6,314 bases of DNA from contig CALBKM010000009.1 in the NCBI GenBank assembly GCA_937895705.1, positions 1-6,314 of the forward strand. Direction: 5' to 3'. Below are positions 1 to 6,279 of this stretch, one piece after another. The notes under the pieces were generated by a model. The model had not been told where the DNA came from. It searched no databases and worked only from the letters and a program-made list of their open reading frames with translations. The stretch comes from an uncultured Clostridia bacterium (GTDB lineage: Bacteria > Bacillota > Clostridia > Lachnospirales > Lachnospiraceae). Both the position numbers and the translations under genes were made by a program. Within the stretch, counting starts at the first letter, position 1. Each line of letters begins with the position of its first letter.

Positions 1-521
1 AGACCCAGGTTACCTTCCTGAATCAAGTCAAGAAATTGCATGCCTCTGCCCACATAACGCTTGGCGATACTTACCACAAGACGCAGATTTGCCTCGGACA
101 GACGCTTCTTTGCCGCCTCGTCTCCCGCCTCCATCTGAATCGCCAGCTCCATCTCTTCCTCTGCGGTCAAGAGCGGCACCTTACCGATTTCCTTCAAATA
201 CATACGCACCGGGTCCTCAAGGCTCACACCCTCCGGCACGGTCAGGTCCAGATTTTCCAGTTCCTCGGTCTCGGCATCATCTTCCAGCAAAAGCGCATCG
301 TCCGGCTCATCATCCCCGTCCATATTAATGTCGCTGATGCGGAGCACGTCCACATTATTTGCCTCCAGAAACTCGTAAATCCGTTCTGTCATCGCCTCAT
401 CCATCTCCACGTCCGCCATGAAATCAGCAATTTCCTGATACTCCAATACATTCTTTTTCTTTGCCGCATACGCCAGCAAATCCTTCATCTTCGCCTGAAA
501 ACGTTCCATATTTCCTTCCAT
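1..521 (-). CDS. rpoD: RNA polymerase primary sigma factor RpoD (sigma-70/SigA), N-terminal part, cut by window edge
   Basis: Primary sigma factor: it binds core RNA polymerase in the cytoplasm and directs it to housekeeping promoters. Only the first 173 complete codons are in the window; the gene continues past base 1. The visible protein has a region 1.1-like helical start (residues 1-60), a very acidic linker (about 63-92, rich in D and E), region 1.2 with DPVRMYLKEIGKVPLLT (about 103-119), and the start of region 2.1 with ANLRLVVSIAKRYVGRGMQF (about 144-163) followed by LDLIQEGNLG. The last two blocks are near-diagnostic for group 1 sigma-70 factors. The ATG at 521 is chosen because GGAGG lies 6 bases upstream; an in-frame ATG at residue 5 is too far from it. 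The gene begins 56 bases after the dnaG stop with no clear terminator between, so it is probably the last visible gene of a dgt-dnaG-rpoD operon. The region 2.3-4.2 promoter-recognition parts lie outside the window. Confidence 0.96.
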   Translation of the reverse strand, partial: MEGNMERFQAKMKDLLAYAAKKKNVLEYQEIADFMADVEMDEAMTERIYEFLEANNVDVLRISDINMDGDDEPDDALLLEDDAETEELENLDLTVPEGVSLEDPVRMYLKEIGKVPLLTAEEEMELAIQMEAGDEAAKKRLSEANLRLVVSIAKRYVGRGMQFLDLIQEGNLG

Positions 522-527
522 ATGCTT

Positions 528-532
528 CCTCC
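528..532 (-). promoter_or_regulatory. Ribosome binding site of rpoD (decides the start)
   Basis: GGAGG (within GGAGGAAG) lies 6 bases before the ATG at 521 and fixes the rpoD start over the second in-frame Met at residue 5. It sits in the 56-base dnaG-rpoD gap (522-577), where I see no strong promoter or terminator. A 6-bp A/T-rich inverted repeat at 544-565 is too weak to call. Confidence 0.85.
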
Positions 533-577
533 ATATTGCACAGTTTTTCCGACATTGCCGAAAAATATACCTTTTGC

Positions 578-2350
578 CTACAATCCTGCTTTTCGTAAGT
601 TTGTATTCAACGCCGCCTGTTCCGCAATCGCTTTTTGCATTGCTTCCAAATCCCCTGTCTCCGCAGCCTGTCCCATTCGCATTTCAATGCTGCTCTGTTT
701 TACCTTTCTCACCGTTTCTGCAAAAGCCTTTGCTTTCTGCGCTTCGTCCAGATCTCCGATCAGCGTGGTCTGGAACAACTCCGCCGCCTTCGCCTGTTCC
801 TCCTTTGTCTCGTAACGATTTAAAATACGTGCCGGTGTTACCGTCCCCTCCTTTTCGTATTGTTCGAACACTTCCTTTGCCGCTCCGCAGTAAAACTCGT
901 CCGTAAAATCCTCTGCCGTCAGTATCCCCTTCACTTTTCCGAGCATGGCCGGTTCCGTTGTCAACCAAGTGAGCAAAAGTTTTTGGGAAGTGTTAAGTCC
1001 GCTTTCCTGTTTTTGTTTTTTTCGTTCCGAAAAAGATTCTTTCTTTTCCTCCGTCGGCATTTCCGCGCTTCCGTACTGGTTTACCAAACGATTCAGCATA
1101 TCAAAGCTGATTTGATACTCCTTGGCAATAGCCTCCGTATAGGTTCTGCGCTCCAGCTCCTCCGTAAACTGCAAAAGCTTTTTTGCCGTCTCTCTGAAAA
1201 ACTTTGTCTTCTGTTCCGGATCCGAAAAATCAAACTCGCTCTTTAGTACATCGATTTCAAAATAAAAACTGTTTCTGGCGTTCTGAATCCGCTTTTCGTA
1301 TTCTTCCGCGCCAAGTGCCTTAATAAATTCGTCCGGGTCCTTGTAAGGCTTCATGTTGACAACCTTTGCGGAAATTCCCGCCGCACGCAAAATCGGAATC
1401 GCGCGAAGCGCCGCCTTCTGTCCCGCACCGTCGCTGTCGTAGGTAATGTATACCTCCTTTACGTACCGTGCGATAAGATTCGCCTGCAATCCCGTAAACG
1501 CGGTACCCAGGGATGCCACTGCATTGGTAAATCCCGCCTGGTGCAGGGAAATAACATCCATATAACCTTCACAGAGCAGGAAAAAGCTTTTTCTCGACTG
1601 TCTTGCATAATTCAGTGCGTATAAATTCCGGCTCTTATCAAAAATCGTGGTTTCCGGCGAGTTTAAATACTTCGGCTCCCCGTCGCCCATCACACGGCCG
1701 CCGAAACCGATGACCTTGCTGTTTCCGTCCATAATCGGAAACATGGCCCGGTTCCAGAATTTGTCGTATACGCCCCGTTTTTCGTCAAAGGTAAACAGTC
1801 CGCTTTCCCTTAAAATATCATCGTCATAGTCCTTGGACTTTAAATACCGGTACAGTTCCCTGCCTCCCTTATCGGAATAACCGAGACCGAACTTTGTAAT
1901 TGTCTCATCGGACAAGCCGCGCCGTTTAAAGTACCCGTAGGCCGTTTGCCCCGGATCTTTTTTCATCTGAACATAATAAAACTTCGCCGCTTCTTTATTA
2001 ATCTCAAACAGACGCATGCGCCTGTCGGCTTTCTGCCTTGCCTCCGGAGTAAACTCCTGCTCCGGGAGCTTAATTCCTGCCCGTTCCGCCAAATGCTGTA
2101 TTGCTTCCGGGAAAGAAAAATTCTCATACTCCATCAAAAAGGTAAACACATTGCCGCCCACACCGCAACCGAAGCAATGATACATCTGTCTGCTTCCGCT
2201 GACGGAAAAGCTCGGGGTCTTCTCTCCGTGAAACGGGCAAAGCCCCATATAATTCGACCCCTTCTTCTGAAGTTTTATATACGTACCGATGACATCCACA
2301 ATGTCACTGCCGGACCGTACCTCTTCCACCACTTCATCCGAGTAGTACAT
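578..2350 (-). CDS. dnaG: DNA primase DnaG
   Basis: DNA primase makes the short RNA primers that start leading-strand and Okazaki-fragment synthesis; it works at the fork with the replicative helicase. At 590 residues it is full length for the Firmicute family. Domains in order: an N-terminal CHC2 zinc-binding domain with C38, H41, C59 and C62 (CPFHGEKTPSF, then YHCFGCG); the catalytic core with the basic template-binding motif FGGRVMGDGEPKYLNSPE at about 216-233; the TOPRIM fold with the acidic metal ligands E261 (CEGYMD), D305 and D307 (YDSDGAG) and D338/D340 (KDPDEF); a charged linker at about 430-450; and a C-terminal helical domain (about 455-590) of the type that binds the helicase. All expected catalytic residues are present and no frame break is seen. 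The ATG at 2350 follows GAGGTG with a 4-base gap. It lies 132 bases after dgt, across a hairpin-rich spacer, and 56 bases before rpoD, consistent with a dgt-dnaG-rpoD operon. Confidence 0.98.
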   Translation of the reverse strand: MYYSDEVVEEVRSGSDIVDVIGTYIKLQKKGSNYMGLCPFHGEKTPSFSVSGSRQMYHCFGCGVGGNVFTFLMEYENFSFPEAIQHLAERAGIKLPEQEFTPEARQKADRRMRLFEINKEAAKFYYVQMKKDPGQTAYGYFKRRGLSDETITKFGLGYSDKGGRELYRYLKSKDYDDDILRESGLFTFDEKRGVYDKFWNRAMFPIMDGNSKVIGFGGRVMGDGEPKYLNSPETTIFDKSRNLYALNYARQSRKSFFLLCEGYMDVISLHQAGFTNAVASLGTAFTGLQANLIARYVKEVYITYDSDGAGQKAALRAIPILRAAGISAKVVNMKPYKDPDEFIKALGAEEYEKRIQNARNSFYFEIDVLKSEFDFSDPEQKTKFFRETAKKLLQFTEELERRTYTEAIAKEYQISFDMLNRLVNQYGSAEMPTEEKKESFSERKKQKQESGLNTSQKLLLTWLTTEPAMLGKVKGILTAEDFTDEFYCGAAKEVFEQYEKEGTVTPARILNRYETKEEQAKAAELFQTTLIGDLDEAQKAKAFAETVRKVKQSSIEMRMGQAAETGDLEAMQKAIAEQAALNTNLRKAGL

Positions 2351-2374
2351 AAATCACCTCTTTATTCTAATAAT

Positions 2375-2449
2375 CAAGACTCGCTTGCAAGTCTTGGCGC
2401 GGGATTCGGGTCTGCTCTGCAGACATCCTTCCGCTCCGAATCCCTGCGC
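2375..2449. repeat. Composite palindromic repeat in the dgt-dnaG spacer (two adjacent structured units)
   Basis: Two inverted repeats lie side by side. Unit 1 is CAAGACT (2375-2381) and AGTCTTG (2390-2396), a perfect 7-bp stem around CGCTTGCA. Unit 2 is an outer stem GCGC-GGGATTCGG (2397-2409) pairing with CCGAATCCC-T-GCGC (2436-2449), perfect apart from one bulged T. It encloses a second perfect hairpin GTCTGC-TCT-GCAGAC (2410-2424) and the single-stranded TCCTTCC (2426-2432). No U-tract follows any stem in either direction, so this does not look like a terminator. On the dgt-dnaG transcript it ends about 14 bases before the dnaG ribosome binding site. It resembles the REP-type/intergenic palindromic elements common in bacterial genomes; I cannot name the family. 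Possible roles are mRNA processing or stability control, or none. Confidence 0.75.
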
Positions 2450-2454
2450 ATCCC

Positions 2455-2490
2455 TGTACTGGATGTGTGCCTCAACACACATCTAGTACA
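2455..2490. repeat. Long hairpin overlapping the dgt stop codon
   Basis: TGTACTGGATGTGTG (2455-2469) and CACACATCTAGTACA (2476-2490) form a 15-bp stem with one mismatch (G/T pairing on the plus strand, A/C on the minus strand) and a 6-base loop. One arm includes the last two dgt codons and its TAG stop (2485-2483). On the minus strand the stem is followed by GGGATG rather than a U-run, so it is not a standard intrinsic terminator. It may act as a 3' end stabiliser or processing site for dgt mRNA within the operon. It is separated by only five bases from the composite palindromic repeat and may belong to the same element. Confidence 0.7.
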
Positions 2491-3490
2491 CGCTCCATGC
2501 GTCCGGAATCATAATTTCCGTATAGGTTACCGTTGCAAAGCGGTCGGACATTCCGGCTATGTAATCACACACAACTCTGGAAACCGCTTCCCCGCCTTCT
2601 ATCATCCGGAGAAATTTCCCCGGCAAAAGCTCTGTATGGTCCATATAGTACTCATACAACTGTTCAATCATCTTTTCTGCTTTTTTCTCCTCACCTTTTG
2701 CCTTCGGATTGGTGTACACACTCTCAAACATGTACAACCGAAGATTTAGCATCGCTTCTTCCACCGCCGGAGACATGCAAATATCCCCCGCCTCTTCACT
2801 GCTGGTAATAATATCGTGAATCAGGGTATTCAGACGTTCTCGCGGAGAATGCCCCAGCACACTGGTATACAGTGTAGGAATATCCTCCTCTCTGATAATC
2901 TGACCGCGAATAGCGTCGTCAATATCGTGATTAATATACGCAATCTTGTCCGAGAGCCGCACAATCTTCCCTTCCATGGTAGCCGGCTTTCCTTCTGTCT
3001 GATGGTTCAAAATGCCGTCCCGCACTTCCTTTGTCAGATTCAGTCCCTGACCCTGCTTTTCCAGGCGTTCCACTACACGGATGCTTTGTATATGATGTTC
3101 AAATCCGCCCTCACACACCCGATTCAGTGCCCGCTCCCCGGCATGCCCGAAGGGGGTATGTCCCAAATCGTGACCGAGAGCAATTGCCTCCGTCAAATCC
3201 TCGTTCAGACGCAACGCCTTCGCAATGGTTCTGGCATTTTGGGAAACCTCCAGTGTATGTGTCAGGCGGTTCCGATAATGGTCTCCTTCCGGCGCCAGAA
3301 AGACCTGAGTCTTACCTTTTAACCGTCGAAACGCTTTACAATGCAGGATACGGTCCCGGTCTCTCTGATACTCCGGACGCAAATCACACATTTCCTCCGG
3401 CACATCCCGACCTTGTGTCTCATCACTGAAGGCCGCCTTCGGGCTGAGATATTCGTGTTCTCGTTGCTCCATTCTCTCGCGAATCGTCAT
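2483..3490 (-). CDS. dgt: dGTPase-like HD-domain deoxynucleoside triphosphate triphosphohydrolase
   Basis: Member of the dGTP triphosphohydrolase family (HD superfamily), whose enzymes split dNTPs into deoxynucleoside and tripolyphosphate in the cytoplasm and so adjust dNTP pools. The 335-residue protein shows the expected order: the nucleotide-binding start RDRDRILHCKAFRRLKGKTQ (about 43-62); the first metal histidine H78 in NRLTHTLEVSQ; the HD pair H107-D108 in ALGHDLGHTPFGHAGE with H111 and H116; EHHIQSIR at about 131-138; and the last metal aspartate D181 in RLSDKIAYINHDIDDA. All metal ligands H78, H107, D108 and D181 are intact. The length fits the shorter dGTPase-like subfamily rather than the roughly 500-residue enterobacterial enzyme, so strict dGTP preference cannot be assumed. 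The ATG at 3490 follows AGGAGG with a 5-base gap. It is the first gene of the probable dgt-dnaG-rpoD unit, with a palindrome-bearing promoter-like region upstream. The stop lies inside a long hairpin. Confidence 0.93.
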   Translation of the reverse strand: MTIRERMEQREHEYLSPKAAFSDETQGRDVPEEMCDLRPEYQRDRDRILHCKAFRRLKGKTQVFLAPEGDHYRNRLTHTLEVSQNARTIAKALRLNEDLTEAIALGHDLGHTPFGHAGERALNRVCEGGFEHHIQSIRVVERLEKQGQGLNLTKEVRDGILNHQTEGKPATMEGKIVRLSDKIAYINHDIDDAIRGQIIREEDIPTLYTSVLGHSPRERLNTLIHDIITSSEEAGDICMSPAVEEAMLNLRLYMFESVYTNPKAKGEEKKAEKMIEQLYEYYMDHTELLPGKFLRMIEGGEAVSRVVCDYIAGMSDRFATVTYTEIMIPDAWSVY

Positions 3491-3551
3491 CGTATCCTCC
3501 TGTTCTCCTGCATTTTCTGCAATACAGAACTACTCTTTCGGAAAAATCCCC

Positions 3552-3568
3552 CGTATTAGTATAATACG
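3552..3568 (-). promoter_or_regulatory. Probable dgt promoter region with a perfect 17-bp palindrome (candidate operator)
   Basis: On the minus strand this is CGTATTATACTAATACG: perfect 7-base arms around TAC. It contains two overlapping -10-like hexamers, TATTAT and TATACT, each 5 of 6 to TATAAT, and lies about 60-80 bases upstream of the dgt ATG. No convincing TTGACA-like box sits 16-18 bases further upstream; the sequence there is A/T-rich with a run of eight T and could act as an UP-like element. A palindrome across a -10 element is a typical repressor-operator arrangement, but I cannot match it to a named regulator. The promoter call is inference from position: after the terminator and before the operon. 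Confidence 0.4.
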
Positions 3569-3604
3569 ACAAAAAAAAGGGGAATCCTTTTTTATTTTGA
3601 TTAA

Positions 3605-3665
3605 ATGTTAAAAAAACAGATGACGTTCGTGCTCGTACGAAAACGTCATCTGTTTTTATTAACAT
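3605..3665. terminator. Strong, nearly symmetrical intrinsic terminator after glgP
   Basis: AAAAACAGATGACGTT (3612-3627) pairs perfectly with AACGTCATCTGTTTTT (3642-3657): 16 bp around a 14-base loop that can itself form a small CGT/ACG stem. The pairing continues with ATGTTAA (3605-3611) and TTAACAT (3659-3665) after a single bulged A, giving about 23 bp in all. The T-runs make up the ends of the arms, so the element can stop transcription from either side. For minus-strand transcripts it ends the glgP unit, 112 bases after the glgP stop, and separates it from the dgt-dnaG-rpoD unit. Confidence 0.9.
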
Positions 3666-3666
3666 G

Positions 3667-3754
3667 CCCCGCAATGAGGAAGGAGCAAAAGCGTAGCTTA
3701 CGCGAGATTCCGAATGGCGGGAGGCTTGCGGGAGCACAACGTGCGTAGCAAGCC
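3667..3754. repeat. Palindromic repeat element between glgP and its terminator
   Basis: This stretch folds into two blocks. Block 1: CCCGCAAT (near 3668-3675) and ATGGCGGG (3714-3721) pair with one mismatch and enclose GGAA/TTCC pairing (3678-3681 with 3708-3711) and a perfect hairpin GCGTA-GCT-TACGC (3691-3703). Block 2: GGCTTGC (3723-3729) pairs with GCAAGCC (3748-3754) and encloses GCAC-AAC-GTGC (3734-3744). Short direct repeats are also present: GCGGGAG twice 11 bases apart and GCGTAGC at 3691 and 3743. There is no coding potential. The layout is like the element between dgt and dnaG. It sits in the 3' untranslated part of the glgP transcript, ahead of the terminator. Confidence 0.65.
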
Positions 3755-3776
3755 GTAATTTAAAACATAACCTATT

Positions 3777-6209
3777 TTACATCTCTACCGTTACCTTCTC
3801 CAGATGCCAGATATCCTGTACATACTCCTCTATGGTACGGTCGGAAGAGAACTTACCGCAGCACGCCACGTTTAAGATGGCGGACTTTGCCCAACCTTCG
3901 CGGTCGCGGTACTTTGCCTCTACCTGCTTCTGTGCCTCTTCGTAGGAGCGGAAATCCTTTAAGATAAAGTACTGGTCCTCATCCAATAAGGAAGTGTACA
4001 ACTCACGGAACAGTTCCTTATCTACGGAGTAGGTACCGTCAACGAGACGGTCTACCACGCGGTGAATCTCTCTGTCCTGCTCGTAAATGGTACGCGGACG
4101 ATAGCTGCGATTCTTCTCGAGCTCAATAACCTCATCGGCGCTCATACCGAAAATAACCGCATGCTCTTTGCCGACTTCTTCTACGATTTCTACGTTTGCA
4201 CCGTCCATGGTGCCCAGGGTAACCGCACCGTTTAACATAAACTTCATGTTACCGGTACCGGAAGCCTCCTTACTTGCGGTGGAAATCTGCTCGGATACAT
4301 CGGAAGCCGCAAAAATCCACTCTGCGTTAGATACTCGGTAATTCTCGATAAATACTACCTTAATTCTGCCCGCAACCACCGGGTCGTTGTTAATCACATC
4401 ACCTACGCTGTTGATAAGCTTAATGATCGCCTTTGCTCTACGATAGCCTGCAGAAGCCTTCGCTCCGAAAATAAAAGTACGCGGGAAGAAGTCCATACCC
4501 GGGTTCTCCTTGATTTTCTCATACAAATGCATCACATGCAAAATGTTCAGCAGCTGACGTTTGTACTCGTGGAGACGCTTTACCTGTACATCGAAAATGG
4601 AATTCGGGTCCACGTCGATGCCGTTGTGCTCCTTAATATACTTAGCAAGACGAAGCTTATTCTCGTACTTAATCTTCATAAACTCTTCCTGCGCCTTCTT
4701 GTCGTCAGCGTACGGTGCAATGCCATTAATCACCGGCAAATCGGTAATCCAGCCGTCGCCTACCTTCTCGGTTACCCAGCTTGCAAGCAGCGGGTTGCCG
4801 TGAAGCAGGAATCTTCTCTGGGTAATACCGTTGGTCTTATTGGAAAACTTCTCCGGCCACAGCTCGTAGAAATCCTTTAACTGCTCTTTCTTTAAAATCT
4901 CGGTGTGAAGCGCCGCAACACCGTTTACGGAGAAACCGCCTACAATGGCAAGGTTTGCCATACGCACCTGTCCGTCGTAGAGAATTGCCATCTGCTTAAT
5001 CTTCTCTGCGTTGCCCGGATACTTCTCCTTTAACATGGTTTCAAACTGACGGTTGATTTCTTCCACAATCTGGTACACACGCGGAAGCAGTGCTTTAAAC
5101 AAGGAAATCGGCCACTTCTCCAGTGCCTCTGCCATAATGGTATGGTTGGTGTAAGCACAGGTCTTACGAACCACCTCCCAAGCCTCATCCCATTCCAGGA
5201 AGTAGTCATCCAACAGCACACGCATAAGCTCTGCCACGGTTACGGTCGGATGGGTATCGTTTAACTGGAAACAAACCTTCTCGTGAAGCTTGCGGATATC
5301 GTCGTGGTTCTTCATATACTTTGCCACCGCACTCTGTACGCTTGCGGATACGAAGAAATACTGCTGCTTTAAACGAAGCTCCTTACCTGCCATATGATTG
5401 TCGTTCGGATAAAGCACCTCACAAATGGTTCTGGCAAGGTTCTCTTGCTCTACCGCCTTCTGATACTCACCCTTATCAAAGGACTCTAAGTTGAAATCGT
5501 TAATTGCCTCCGCATCCCAGATACGAAGGGTATTTACAATATTATTGCCATAGCCTACTACCGGCAAATCGTACGGTACCGCAAGAACGGAATTACAGCC
5601 CTCCTGCACGAACTTATCACGACCGGTTGCCTCGTCACGTACCAGCTTTACATAGCCGCCGAACTTTACCTCTACCGCATACTCCGCACGCTTAATCTCG
5701 AACGGATTACCGTGCTTTAACCAGTTATCCGGTGCCTCCACCTGAAAACCGTTCTCAATCTTCTGCTTAAACATACCGTACTTGTAACGGATACCGCAAC
5801 CGTAAGCCGGGTAACCGAGACTGGATAAAGAATCCAAAAAGCAGGCTGCCAGACGGCCGAGACCGCCGTTACCGAGCGCTGCATCCGGCTCCGTATCCTC
5901 GATGGCATCCGGATCAATACCAAGCTCTACAAGCGCCTCTCTGATTTCATCATATGCTTTTAAACTAATCATGCAGTTGCCCAGTGCACGTCCCATCAAA
6001 AACTCCATGGAAAGGTAGTACACAGTCTTTGCATCCTTCTCCTCGTACTGTTTGTGGGTCTCCATCCACATATCTACGATGTAATCCTTTACCGCAAAGG
6101 CTACCGCCTGAAACAGCTGTACCTGGGTTGCATCCTCAATACTTCTGCGGAACAAAGTCTTTAAATTGTCTTTGACTTCCTGCTTGAACTCTTCTTTGCA
6201 AAACTTCAT
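3777..6209 (-). CDS. glgP: Glycogen/starch/maltodextrin phosphorylase
   Basis: PLP-dependent phosphorylase (glycosyltransferase family 35) that removes glucose from the non-reducing ends of alpha-1,4-glucans with phosphate, giving glucose-1-phosphate; cytoplasmic, in glycogen or maltodextrin breakdown. The 810 residues match the usual bacterial length. Visible blocks: YYLSMEFLMGRALGN (64-78); DAALGNGGLGRLAACFLDSL (109-128); NDTHPT at about 317-322; QVKRLHEYKRQLLN (542-555); FIFGAKASAGYRRAK (579-593); ENYRVSNAEWIFAASDVSEQ (622-641); and the PLP-site block KEASGTGNMKFMLNGA (647-662), where K656 is the expected Schiff-base lysine. The protein starts close to the conserved core, without the long N-terminal tail carrying the phosphorylation serine of animal enzymes. 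The ATG at 6209 has GGAGG 8 bases upstream. It lies alone between a palindromic element and a strong terminator. Eight of the first nine Tyr codons are TAC and AAG is common, unlike dnaG, suggesting high expression. Glycogen versus maltodextrin preference cannot be decided from sequence, so the symbol glgP could also be malP. Confidence 0.96.
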   Translation of the reverse strand: MKFCKEEFKQEVKDNLKTLFRRSIEDATQVQLFQAVAFAVKDYIVDMWMETHKQYEEKDAKTVYYLSMEFLMGRALGNCMISLKAYDEIREALVELGIDPDAIEDTEPDAALGNGGLGRLAACFLDSLSSLGYPAYGCGIRYKYGMFKQKIENGFQVEAPDNWLKHGNPFEIKRAEYAVEVKFGGYVKLVRDEATGRDKFVQEGCNSVLAVPYDLPVVGYGNNIVNTLRIWDAEAINDFNLESFDKGEYQKAVEQENLARTICEVLYPNDNHMAGKELRLKQQYFFVSASVQSAVAKYMKNHDDIRKLHEKVCFQLNDTHPTVTVAELMRVLLDDYFLEWDEAWEVVRKTCAYTNHTIMAEALEKWPISLFKALLPRVYQIVEEINRQFETMLKEKYPGNAEKIKQMAILYDGQVRMANLAIVGGFSVNGVAALHTEILKKEQLKDFYELWPEKFSNKTNGITQRRFLLHGNPLLASWVTEKVGDGWITDLPVINGIAPYADDKKAQEEFMKIKYENKLRLAKYIKEHNGIDVDPNSIFDVQVKRLHEYKRQLLNILHVMHLYEKIKENPGMDFFPRTFIFGAKASAGYRRAKAIIKLINSVGDVINNDPVVAGRIKVVFIENYRVSNAEWIFAASDVSEQISTASKEASGTGNMKFMLNGAVTLGTMDGANVEIVEEVGKEHAVIFGMSADEVIELEKNRSYRPRTIYEQDREIHRVVDRLVDGTYSVDKELFRELYTSLLDEDQYFILKDFRSYEEAQKQVEAKYRDREGWAKSAILNVACCGKFSSDRTIEEYVQDIWHLEKVTVEM

Positions 6210-6265
6210 GGTTCTGTCCTCCGTTCGATTTCGTCAATTCTCTACTATTGTTCTCCACCAATACA

Positions 6266-6271
6266 ATCATA
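6266..6271 (-). promoter_or_regulatory. Possible -10 element of glgP
   Basis: TATGAT on the minus strand (5 of 6 to TATAAT) lies 57 bases upstream of the glgP ATG in an A/T-rich stretch. The hexamer 17 bases further upstream is a poor -35 and would fall inside the hairpin at 6280-6299. A second weak option is TTGTAT with GAGAAT at an 18-base spacing closer to the gene. Which, if either, is used cannot be decided here. Confidence 0.25.
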
Positions 6272-6279
6272 TTTAAATA

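Noticed and set aside
544..565. TTTTTC/GAAAAA inverted repeat between dnaG and rpoD
   Set aside because: Six mostly A-T pairs with a 10-base loop are too weak for a terminator, and operon read-through is expected here.
36..815. A 259-codon open frame on the plus strand across the start of rpoD and the end of dnaG
   Set aside because: It lies antisense to two clearly recognised genes, and its protein is rich in H, L and C with no recognisable domain; it is a shadow of the minus-strand genes.
2363..2395. Possible promoter for dnaG: TTGCAA and TAGAAT on the minus strand
   Set aside because: The spacing is only 15 bases, and a start 6-7 bases after the -10 would fall inside the ribosome binding site; the -35 would also lie in the hairpin.
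1946..2749. A 267-codon plus-strand open frame spanning the start of dnaG, the spacer and the end of dgt
   Set aside because: It is antisense to zinc-finger and HD-family coding sequence and passes through the hairpin repeats; the composition is shadow-like and no family is recognised.
2816..3322. A 168-codon plus-strand open frame inside dgt
   Set aside because: It is fully antisense to the conserved HD-domain coding region, which explains the open frame.
3573..3593. AAAAAAGG-GGAAT-CCTTTTTT stem, terminator-like on both strands
   Set aside because: Only two G-C pairs hold the stem, and a far stronger terminator is next to it; more likely A/T-rich promoter-upstream sequence.
3423..3737. A 104-codon minus-strand open frame covering the dgt start, the terminator and the repeat
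   Set aside because: It runs through the terminator stem and a palindromic repeat, overlaps dgt in another frame, and shows no recognised motif.
2375..3754. Repeats considered as a CRISPR array
   Set aside because: The repeats are not identical, not regularly spaced and have no spacer-repeat pattern; they are separate palindromic elements.
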